Position numbers and translations under genes: made by a program. A stretch of 64,000 nucleotides of DNA from Paracyclopina nana (lineage: Eukaryota; Arthropoda; Copepoda; Cyclopoida; Cyclopettidae), in the NCBI GenBank assembly GCA_019096065.1, contig JAGUCH010000006.1, positions 6,716,001-6,780,000 of the forward strand. Direction: 5' to 3'. Each line of letters starts with the position of its first letter. Positions within the stretch are counted from its first letter, which is position 1. Shown here piece after piece: positions 46,001 through 55,175 of this stretch. Under the pieces are notes generated by a model, which ran no database searches, was not told the DNA's origin, and saw nothing but the letters and a program-made list of their open reading frames with translations.

Positions 46001-49000
46001 GGATGATTTCTTGGCTGTTCTGATGTAGGTAAATAAAAATTGATGAGTTAATTTTGTGTCCCATTTTGGTTTTGATATAAAACTTAACATTCAAAGGGAC
46101 AATTAAAAAGTTTGATGCTAAGAAAAATATCCATTTTTACCATTGCTTTGCTGTTGGTCTTTAAGAAATATTCAAAGTATTCTTGGACATTCCATGTTGC
46201 ACATTTAAATATAGCCATTTCCAGATCATCTCTTATTAGAAATGTGTCTGTAATAATGTCATAAGCATAAAAACCAAAGTATTTTTTCACACTTGCTTCA
46301 TCCTTCAAATTTAATTGAAGACTTAGTTCCCTAAAAAATGTTGCTCTAAAAAAAGTATCGATGATTTTTTTAAGAAAAATTATACATATTTATGATGTTT
46401 GCTTCCATGAGGTCATGCATTGATGGCAAACCAGTTAAAAATTCCGGAAAATTTGTTACATTCTCTGCTGGGTGTGAATTTTTGTGCAAATTTGGACATA
46501 TTGTAATGCTCCGCAGGGGTGTGCCTGGTTTTTGATACAAATTGACTCCTATTGAAGGATGCAGCAAATTGTTGACAGAGTTTGAAGCAGCCAATAACAA
46601 AATAATTATCAACAATATCTTGAGAATAACTCTGAAACTTGCTACTGTCTTTGAAACCGACATAACTCTATTTGAATTGTTGCTCCATATTTGACTGGGT
46701 GTACTACATTTGGGTAAGCCATTAAAATAATGTTTAACTTTCTTATGTCAACATTCCTTAATAGATTTTTATTAAGTACATACAACTTTTAGCTCTGGCT
46801 TCCAAATGTGTACAAGAATTTTTCAATTAAATGAGAATGTATCACAATTGTAACAGTGCATCCCTATGTTACTGAGTGTCACAGAGCATCACTGTTGTTA
46901 CCTAGTATTACAAATGCTAGAGTTTATCCAGGCCATCACAGTGAAGTACTGATCCTTCAGTTTATTGCTAAACTGTTTTCACATTGCAATAATTGTTGTC
47001 GCACATTGTCACTCATTGTCACTAGCGACACGCAATGTCCTTGTTGTCACTTAGTGTTACTATAAGCCAAAGGCGTAAAGTCGCTAGATTCCTTGCGCCA
47101 TCTAGCCCGGAAACTTTGCCCAGTACATTTGACATGGCTACACTACATAGGCGACCACTAATGGGCTATTTTTTGGCTTTTGGTGCACTAATTCTAAAAA
47201 CTTTATTAATATGACATAATCTTTTTTTTCTAACCTGGCTCCGCTGATCAGCCAATCAAATTGCCGATCGTGATCACGTGACAAGTTTCGCGCGCAACAG
47301 TTTCTCCAAACATACTTGCCCTAAAAGCGCCATCTAGCGAAAAAGTTTGTCCCTCCAATGGCTTATTGTCACACAGTGTCACTTTTGTCACGCGATGTCA
47401 CTTGTCTCACATAGTATCACAATTGTGTCAAACTCCTCTGAGTGGTCATGGAGTATAAGTATTGTTACAGAGTATCACGCAGAGTATCAATATTGTGTAA
47501 CAGTCTCTGTGTTGTTATAGCGGCTTTCTGTTGTTATGCCAGTCTCTGGGTTGCCACAGAGTGGATGTGTTCTCATAGTGTATCTCTGTTGTCACAGTGT
47601 CTCTGTTGTCACAGTGTCTCTGTTGTCACAGTGTCTCTGTTGTCACAGTGTCTCTGTCGTCATTGCATCTCTTTGTTATCACAGCGTCTCTCTGTTTTTA
47701 TGCCACAGTCTCTGGGTTGCCACAGAGCGGATGTATTCTCACAGCGTCTCTCTGTTGTCACAGCGTTTCTCTGTTGTCACAGCATCTCTTTGTTGTCACA
47801 GCGGCTCTCTGTTGTCACAGCGTCTCTCTGTTGTCACAGCGTCTCTCTGTCGTCACAGTGTCTCTCTGTTGTCTCAGTCTCTGTGTTGTCACTGCATCTC
47901 TCTGTTGTCACAGCATCTCTTTGCTGTCACAGCATCTCTCTGTTGTCACAGGGGCTCTCTGTTTTCCATAAGTATCCCTGTTGTGCCACGTAGTCTCTGG
48001 GTTGTCAAAGAGTATCTGTGTTCTCACAGTGTCCTTCTGTTGTCACTGCGTCTCTCTGTTTTTCTAAAGTATCTCTTGTACCATAGTGGATCAGTGCCAT
48101 TAAATACCACTGTTGTCACTGATTATAATTTATATCACACTGTGTCACTGTCATTTTTCTCACTGTTGTCACATCAAATCAAACTGTGCATTATTTTTAA
48201 TTTACAGGGAACATTTCACCAAGGCACATGCAGATATACTGGAGAAATGCAGTCAGAAGGAAAAGTACGATGCTCTGTATGACAACATTGGTTTCACAAA
48301 TGGAGCGCGTGAAGCAATTGCCAAAAAGGTGTATGTCATTTGTCGGGTGTGTGACAAAAGTTTCACAGCTCGCTCAGGCTTTCGAAGGCACATGATGGAC
48401 ATTCACCAAGATGACAAGGTGTATCCATGTAAGAAGTGCAAAAAACCATTCCCAACACTCTGTGTTGAGGTGCGACATAGGAAAACATGTCAAAGGAACA
48501 TTCCATGTCCAAAGTGTGACATGAAGTTCTTCTCAGAGGCGTCACTCAAAAAACATCTTTCAGTCAACCATGGAAATGGCCGCAATGAAAAGCGAAAGAT
48601 CCATGAGAGCTTCAAATTGCCAGATGGAACATTAAGGTAACTAACATGTAACATAAACACTGCGAGGCACGTGTGACAAACTTGTGATGAACAAAATTTG
48701 CTGATTTTGTGATTCAGTCATAGGCATTTGCTTTTTTGGTCATTTGCCTGTTCTGACATTTGCCTTTTTGGTCATTTGCTTTCAGAGACATTTGACTTTG
48801 CAGTCATTTGCTTTCAGAGTCATTTGCCTCCTTAGACGTTTACCTTTTCAAATATACTATAAAGTGAAGAGTTAATTAAAAAACACTAATATCTAAAACA
48901 TGAGCTTACATTCCTCTAAATGTAGCCTCAACAAATGACAAATGACCTATGTTGCAAATGCACTTAAAGAATATCGACCCAAATTACAAATGTTATAAAT

Positions 49001-49716
49001 TACAAATGATCAAAGTTGCAAATGTCATAAGCAACAAATGATCAAAGTTACAAATGTCATAAACCACAAGTGACCTCAGTTACAAATGTCGATCATTACA
49101 AAAGGCAAAAGTTGACGACAATGATACTGATTTTCACAGGTACAAATGTGACGTTTGTGACAAGGTACTCAATTCGAACAAGGCGGTGTACCATCACAAA
49201 GCTGTGATACATGGTGACATGATATCGAATGAGTTGCTGCATTGTCCTCATCCCGGATGCTCCTATTCGCACCGGATGCCCATGTACTTGAAGACCCACA
49301 TGAACGCTGCTCATGGCGAAAAGCGACACATTTGTGACCAGTGCGGTCAGAAATTTCGCACTCCCTGCAGCCTCAAGGTTCACTTCATGCGGAATCATGG
49401 CCATGAAGAGCTGGCATGTGAGACATGTGGTAAAATCTACAACAATCCGGAAACCCTGCGAAGGCACAAGGAGATCCATCGTGGTGCCAGCTTTGTCTGC
49501 AATGAATGTGGCAAGGCCTTTCCACTGTCTCAAGGATTGAGGCAGCACATGAAGTACACTCATTCGGATGTCAAGCGCTTCATTTGCAACTGTGGAAGAG
49601 CCTTCAAGTTCCGCTCACATTTGATCCGACATGGAAGAGAGAAAGGCCACAACAATGGCAAGGTCATGGATGACAACCTTGAGACCTTCACCGATATCTC
49701 ATTCAGCTTAGATTAA
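43082..49716 (+). CDS. BTB domain C2H2 zinc-finger protein, five exons
   Basis: Probable nuclear DNA-binding transcription regulator, 733 aa. Exons 43082-43483, 43898-44406, 44625-44909, 48208-48636 and 49140-49716, all with GT-AG borders. Phases are 0, 2, 2, 2 and the total length is divisible by 3. Exon 1 reads as a diverged BTB/POZ domain (FRADFCNVMLHAT, then a strand and helices to LKFIYGQLEE, about residues 15-125). Exon 2 starts with an acidic stretch and a basic patch (SKRKK, KKKK). About 14 C2H2-type fingers follow, some with C as last ligand. Two fingers are completed only by splicing: CALC...HVFLR|H across intron 2, and CRTC...YR|EHFTKAH (CX2CX12HX4H) across intron 3. That ties exons 3 and 4 together despite a 3.3 kb intron. 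Exons 1-3 are visibly more AT-rich in codon choice than exons 4-5. DNA targets are unknown. Confidence 0.93.
43575..43858. repeat. 17-bp minisatellite (aattcaaattttgttga)n in intron 1
   Basis: About 16 copies. It fills most of intron 1 of the zinc-finger gene and ends just before the branch and acceptor region at 43897. Confidence 0.95.
44942..45256. repeat. Perfect 17-bp GC-rich array (gccccgctcggagctga)n in intron 3
   Basis: 18.5 copies. I saw no base difference between units. Strongly GC-rich amid AT-rich DNA, and it begins 32 bp after the exon 3 donor. The lack of variation points to very recent amplification or gene conversion. A 29-bp direct duplication (taaatttttcatgac...) follows at 45257-45311. 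Confidence 0.97.
45325..45330 (-). terminator. Polyadenylation signal of the nested channel gene
   Basis: AATAAA on the minus strand, 12 bases past the TGA stop of the DEG/ENaC gene. It supports the proposed 3' end. Confidence 0.6.
45343..46663 (-). CDS. DEG/ENaC (pickpocket-like) sodium channel subunit, nested gene, one frameshift
   Basis: Likely amiloride-sensitive-type cation channel subunit of the plasma membrane. Proposed exons on the minus strand: 46386-46663 (ATG), 45785-46345, 45539-45717 and 45343-45486. Introns are 40, 67 and 52 bp with GT-AG borders. Reading from the start: a first membrane helix (about residues 11-29, LKILLIIILLLAASN), then the post-TM1 motif SITICPN, a Cys-containing ectodomain (CDTNGTRHQKCLADFLEANLGC, written in two parts: CDTNGTRHQKC then LADFLEANLGC), exon 3 with KC...C...C, and finally TM2 with DFGGYLGLLLGASILSMYD, the family's GxS selectivity filter and the strongest evidence. 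Within the second exon the frame shifts by one base between about 46127 and 46084, possibly at the A5 run at 46123-46127. Without that base the length is about 386 aa, short for the family. It lies wholly within intron 3 of the zinc-finger gene on the opposite strand. It could be a recent pseudogene or carry a sequence error. Confidence 0.82.
46850..47470. repeat. Degenerate gtcac/agtgtcac repeat in intron 3
   Basis: Loose tgttgtcac-agtgt words on both sides of the 299-bp element at 47065. This is the diverged left part of the array that continues at 47500. Confidence 0.7.
47065..47363. mobile_element. 299-bp TIR element whose ends carry CTCF-like words
   Basis: Left end agccaaaggcg...tcgctaga and right end complement agccattggaggg...tcgctagatggcgc. 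TA flanks both ends (47063-47064 and 47364-47365). gcgccatctagc occurs at 47095-47106 and 47327-47338. It is inserted in the gtcac-type repeat. No coding sequence. Confidence 0.7.
47490..48115. repeat. 17-19 bp minisatellite (tgttgtcacagcgtctctc)n in intron 3
   Basis: About 30 copies: 17-bp type at 47585-47660, 19-bp type afterwards. Long Cys/His/Ser frames in all three plus phases (47442-48282) come from the repeat. One of them runs on into exon 4 only by chance. Confidence 0.93.
48715..49095. repeat. Two small repeats in intron 4 (gtcatttgcctttttg; caaatgtcataa)
   Basis: 48715-48840 carries gtcatttgc-type units. 48930-49090 carries acaaatgatcaaagttgc-type units, roughly the inverse of the first (gcaaatgac versus gtcatttgc). 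Together they form a loose inverted arrangement. Confidence 0.7.
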
Positions 49717-49720
49717 TAAA
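49715..49720 (+). terminator. AATAAA overlapping the zinc-finger stop codon
   Basis: The sequence gat TAA taaa places AATAAA across the stop codon (49714-49716). If used, the 3' UTR would be only about 15-30 bases. A later signal may be used instead. Confidence 0.35.
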
Positions 49721-49779
49721 TCTGAAACTATGCTGTGGTACTCATTTTGTATCAAATGATACAGATTATCTCAGGTCTG

Positions 49780-50440
49780 ATTTAATGACTCAGTTTGATT
49801 CCATATGACTCAGTTTATTTCCATCTGACTCAGTTTGAATTTTTTTCTGACTCAGTTTGACTTCTTTTTGGCTCGGTTTTTTTCAATCTGACTTAGTTTT
49901 GTTCAATCTGGTTCAATCTGACTCAATTTGGTTCAATCTGACTCAGTTTGGTTCAATCTGACTCAGTTTGGTTCAATCTGACTCAGTTTGGTTCAATCTG
50001 ACTCAGTTTGGTTCAATCTGACTCAGTTTGGTTCAATCTGACTCAGTTTGGTTCAATCTGACTCAGTTTGGTTCAATCTGACTCAGTTTGGTTCAATCTG
50101 ACTCAGTTTGGTTCAATCTGACTCAGTTTGGTTCAATCTGACTCAGTTTGGTTCAATCTGACTCAGTTTGGTTCAATCTGACTCAGTTTGGTTCAATCTG
50201 ACTCAGTTTGGTTCAATCTGACTCAGTTTGGTTCAATCTGACTCAGTTTGGTTCAATCTGACTCAGTTTGATTCAATCTGACTCAGTTTGATTCAATCTG
50301 ACTCAGTTTGATTCAAAGCCTGTTAAACGGAATATTGCAAATAAAATGCGACTCAGTTTGGTTCAATCTGACTCAGTTTGGTTCAATCTGACTCAGTTTG
50401 ATTCAATCTGACTCAGTTTGATTCAAAGCCTGTTAAACGG
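49780..50440. repeat. 20-bp minisatellite (gttcaatctgactcagtttg)n
   Basis: About 27 near-identical copies, then a second-level duplication. The 40-bp non-array text starting attcaaagcctgttaaacgg occurs at about 50311 and 50422 with array units between. Each unit carries TGACTCAG. Confidence 0.96.
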
Positions 50441-50460
50441 AATATTGCAAATAAAATGCT

Positions 50461-52235
50461 CCAAACCTTTGAAGGAAAGATCTCAGCTCTAGCCACAAAA
50501 AGGTATGATATTCTTCTTTCACCTTTAAGATTGGGGAAAATTTCAGCTGTTTTACATGAATAGAATTAACAAAATAGTTAAAAAATTACATTATAAGAGA
50601 AATCAGATGTGAATTTGTGCTGTAAAAAGTTGAGACAGTTTATTGACATTGAGAGATTGTCAGTCTGTTTTTCCAAAGTTTAAACAAAGTTTTCTTTTGG
50701 CAAAAAGTGAAATGTGAAGCAATGAAATAGTTTTAAAAATGAAAAACTGGAGTTTTATGCATCAAATGATGTTGATTTTCAGCCCAAGTTTTGTTTTCCC
50801 TTGAGAGCTCTCTTTGGTTGGCCATAAGTGTACACACACATACATTGCACAGTGGGCTTTTGTGCACAGTGGGGGAAAATGTCGATGTCAGAGCTCAAGT
50901 GAGCACTTGTTCATGCTTGTTCAAACTTGTTTCCTCTTTTGGGTGAATGTTGTTATCGTCAGTCAAAGTCCCAATTGGATTGACCCTTATTTATACAAGA
51001 TGTTCATCCATGTAAGTAATGGAAGTCTTCAATATAAAAATTTGCGGCATTTATCAAGCATCTTCATATTAAGGAACTGAAAAGCAAGTTGAAGAAAATA
51101 AACGTATCCATTAAAGTTACATAGATTTTAACATAGATACTTAAATAGTAATGTCATAAAACACTTAAAAAGCTTTGAAGAACTATTTGATCAGTTCAGT
51201 ATTTATGATGTTAGAACAGATCATTAAAAATTATATTATATTATCGGTTATGATATTCGATGCTGCAAATTCAATTTCCTCTTCAGTTCCACTGCATGAA
51301 ATTGCTTGTGAACTGGAACAAATATGAAAAGTGAAGATTTTGCTTGGTTACATGGGTGAACATTACAGTTTAATATGAAGCAATTTCTATTCGAATGGGC
51401 GTCAATAATGTGGAAATTAGAAAGCAATGCTGTACTTTTCATGAAGCCAGCTAATTAAGGGGCACAAATGGCTTTTGCATGATCAAGTGATAGAACTGTC
51501 ACCATTTTCCGAAATAGCCTTGCTGCTTTCGACTAGAAAGCCATTAACTGTAACACTAACACATTATCGATATATACTCATTTATACAGTGTGATCCGTG
51601 AACTGTTAGCCAAGCAAAATTACAGCATGGACACTCGGTATGAACTTTATTTAATGTTCTAATCTACACCTTTCAGCCATTTTTTATCTCACAATCGCTT
51701 GGCTGAGTTGACTTTGAATGATTTAGAAAGCCTTTTTATGTGGTGTTCATCTACCTAACAATTTCATGGTTTTTTATATTCACTTTGGAAAGTGATATTC
51801 AAAAATAACTACATTTAAAAAAACCTAATAATCCTTTAAAAGTTGATCATGCAAGAGGCTTTTTTACACTTTTCTAAAATTAGTTTTTCCTTTTAATTTG
51901 CGGTAGATGAACACAGCTTTAATGGCCCCATTGGGGCAAAATGTGACAAAGTCAGCAAGTCCCAATTATTAATGGCACCATAAAATGTGGGGAAAACTTT
52001 ACATAATCTATACAAAGCAGGGAAGGCTTTTTCGTAATGATTCCCCTTTTCTTTTTTGGCTATTTGCCCACTTTCACATTTACATAGCTCAACTTGGCAA
52101 GCCTTGCAAAGCACAAGCAATTAGAGAAAAGGTTTTTTGGCAAAGGCCTTTTCTATTTTGCATTTTACCAATACCATTAAATCAGTTCTTTCATATATCA
52201 GTCCTTTTTTGCTAAAATTTTGCTTTGCTCATCTG
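50461..52235. other. Unique AT-rich DNA, no gene recognised
   Basis: Short frames only. cacagtggg words at about 50850-50875 are partial versions of the dispersed motif. No splice structure seen. Confidence 0.45.
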
Positions 52236-52239
52236 GAAG

Positions 52240-52520
52240 AAAACTTTTAAAAATAGTCCACCATTTTTTCAAAACGTCTACATCTTTTAAAAATGTCGAC
52301 ATTTTTTAAAAAGTACCAACGTTGTTTTAAAAATGTCAACATCTTTTAAAAATTTCTAAATCTTTTAAAAATCTCAACATCTTTTAAAAATGTATATCTT
52401 TTAAAAATGTCTACACCTTTTAAAAATGTCTACACCTTTTAAAAATGTCTACATCTCTTAAAAATGTCTTCATCTTTTAAAAAAGCCTTCATTTTAGGAA
52501 ATGTCTGCTTTTTTAAATAT
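52240..52520. repeat. 19-bp minisatellite (cttttaaaaatgtctacat)n
   Basis: About 13 copies. TTTTAAAA in each unit is a short palindrome. Confidence 0.92.
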
Positions 52521-53185
52521 CTAGTACAATTTCTGAAAAGGTCTACATGAGTTTTGGTTTAATTGTTTGATTTTAGGCCACAAATGCTTATTGCATAATA
52601 TGGTAGTTTATTTTCCATTTGTGCTTTCTTTTCTGTACTTAGCAGTAGCTCATTATGAGCCATTGTTCAAGGGGAAATAACTGCACAAAAACCTCAGTTG
52701 GGTCTCCGGAAAACCCATTTCTGCCTCCTTCTCCCAGTATTATAAATAACAAGAACGACGAACAAAGCCCTGTTCATCTACATGCAAAAAAGGCAAATTT
52801 TGCCCTAAATAAATGTCCAACATTGAATGCACAAGTTCATTTCCTAGAAGTGAAAAGCAAAAAATATGAAACAAATCAGGAGTCATTCCTTATCGTGATT
52901 TATGATTAAGTCTGTAAAGTGAATTACAAATAAGCGTTATGTAACTGTAGGTGAACGTCACATAAATGGCAAAAAAGTTTAGCTCAACCCTAAGAGAAAA
53001 ATAGCACATTTGGCGAAAAACACTCGACTGTTTCTCTCAATTTTGGGAGATACATTTTGTGGGAGATCATCATCATCATCTTGGTGCCAGACAGTTTGTA
53101 ATTAGTTAACTTTGCAAGATGTTCCATCAAAAAGTTCTATGCTACTCGAGTTGATTTCACTGAATAGAAAACAAAGCACAATTTC
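52521..53185. other. No gene recognised
   Basis: Includes an 84-codon frame at 52655-52909 starting at or near an ATG. It is Asn/Lys-rich with no known domain. Confidence 0.35.
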
Positions 53186-53189
53186 TGCT

Positions 53190-53645
53190 CGAAGAAGTAC
53201 AATGTGTACTCAAATAAGAACAATGTGTACTCAAAAAAGAACAATGTGTACTCAAATAAGTGCAAAGTGTACTTACAGAAGTTTTAAGTGTACTCAAAAC
53301 TTAAGTACAAAGTGTACTTACAGAAGTTTTAAGTGTACTTACAGAAGTACAGAGTGTACTTACAGAAGTACAAAGTGTTCTTACAGAAGTACAAAGAGTA
53401 CTTACAGAAGTACAAAGTGTACTTTCAGCTGTACAAAGTGTACTTACAGCTGTATAAAGTGTACTTAAAGCTGTACAAAGTGTACTTACAGTTGTACAAA
53501 GTGTACTTACAGTTGTACAAAGTGTACTTTCAGCTGTACAAAGTGTACTTACAACTGTACAAAGTGTACTTACAGCTGTACAAAGTGCAATGTGTACTCA
53601 AAGAAGTACAAAGTGTGTTAAAGGAAGTACAATTTTTTGGCAAAT
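53190..53645. repeat. 21-bp minisatellite, tacaaagtgta / cttacagctg
   Basis: About 20 copies with 12-bp and 21-bp spacing at the left end. gtac(aaa)gtgtac gives each unit local dyad symmetry. Tyr/Leu/Lys/Val and Cys/Thr/Tyr frames over it are by-products. Confidence 0.94.
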
Positions 53646-54095
53646 TAAGTTCAAAATGTACCATGGATGCTGATCTAATTAACTTACAAATTAACTTAAA
53701 AGCAATTGCTAACTTTTCAAGAGTAACATATTAAAAGAAGCATCTAATGACTATTTATTTTTCTCACCAATCTACAAAATTATTTATCGTGAAAGCCATC
53801 TTACTGTTTTAAGAGCAAACACACCAGAATTCGAAAAGTGGGCTTTTTCTGCGCAAAGGGAAACTTTTTCTCTCTCTATAAAGTATATGAGTCAGTGTAG
53901 AGCTTTATATATAGAGAAAGAAGATGCGACCATCATTTCTGCTTGAAAAGTAATTGGCAGTATAGAGCTCTAGTAGAGCCATATAAGATATGGTCGACTT
54001 TCTCTTTTATTGAGCTTGCTGGCTTGGATTTTTTTTGCGCCAAATGCACTTGAACAAAAAGAGGAGAGAGAACATGTCTCATATGGCTGTGTCCC
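53646..54095. other. No gene recognised
   Basis: AT-rich spacer with a tctctctatataaagtat-like patch near 53875 and a similar inverted-looking patch (tatatagagaaag) near 53910. Possibly a small old fold-back. Confidence 0.35.
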
Positions 54096-54099
54096 TATT

Positions 54100-55175
54100 G
54101 CCCTTGGGACTTTTGCCCTTTGCCTTGTGGGATTTTTTGATCTACGGAACCTTTACCCTTGAGGAAAATGCCCGCATGGGACTTTTTTATATTTTGGGAC
54201 CTTTTAGCAACTTGGGAATATTTTGCACTTAGGACCTTTGCCCTTAAGACCTTTGCCCTTAGGACCTTTGCCCTTAGGACCTTTGCCCTTAGGACCTTTG
54301 CCCTTAGGACCTAAGCCCTAAGGACCTTTGCCCTCAAGACCTATGCCCTTAGGACTTTTTCCCTTAGGTCCTTTGCCCTTAGGACCTTTCCCCTTAGAAC
54401 CCTTGCCCTTATAGGACCCTTGCCCTAAGGACCTTTGCCCTTAGGACCTTTGCCCTTAGGGACCTTTGCCCTTAGGACCTTTGCCCTTGAGGAGTTTTGG
54501 CTTGAGAAGTTTGCCCTTGAGGACCTTTGCCCTTTATGACCTTTACCCTTAGGTCCTTTGCCCTTAGGACCTTTCCCCTTAGAACCTTTGCCCTTATAGG
54601 ACCTTTGCCCTTTAGGACTTTTGCCCTTAGGTCCTTTGCCCTTAGGACCTTTCCTTAGAACTTTTGCCCTTATAGGACCTTTGCCCTTTAGGACTTTTGC
54701 CCTTAGGTCCTTTGCCCTAGGACCTTTCCCCTTAGAACCTTTGCCCTCAGGACCTATGCCCTTAGGACTTTTTCCCTTAGGTCCTTTGCCCTTAGGACCT
54801 TTCCCCTTAGAACCTTTGCCCTTATAGGACCTTTGCCTTAAGGACATTTGCCCTCAGGACCTTTGCCCTTATGACCTTTGCCCTTATGACCTTTGCCCTC
54901 AGGACCTTTGCCCTTAGGACCTTTGCCCTTGAGGACTTTTGGCTTGAGAAGTTTGCCCTTGAGGACCTTTGCCCTTGAGGACCTTTGCCCTTTATGACCT
55001 TTACCCTTGAGCACCTTTACCCATGAGGACTTTTGTCCTTGACGACCTCTGCCCTTTAGGACCTTTGCCTTTGAAGACAATTGCCCTTGGGTACCTTTAC
55101 CCTTGAGCACCTTTACCCATGAGTACCTTTGTCCTTCAAGACCTTTGCCCTCTAGGACCTTTGCCATTCATGTCA
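54100..55175. repeat. 15-bp minisatellite (cccttaggacctttg)n, over 1 kb
   Basis: About 65 copies. A block of roughly 170-230 bp (from ttgaggagttttggcttgag at about 54487) recurs near 54925, showing second-level duplication. The 15-bp unit gives Lys-Gly-Pro-rich frames of 109-140 codons on the minus strand. Confidence 0.95.

Noticed and set aside
47442..48282. Cys/His/Ser-rich frames (up to 248 codons) before exon 4
   Set aside because: Arise from the 17-19 bp array in intron 3. The splice acceptor at 48207 and the split finger show where the real exon starts.
53112..53734. Cys/Thr/Tyr and Tyr/Leu/Lys/Val repeat frames
   Set aside because: 21-bp array. Two phases are open simultaneously.
54425..55167. 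Lys-Gly-Pro repeat protein on the minus strand
   Set aside because: 15-bp array. Copies contain frame-breaking indels and no start context or domain.
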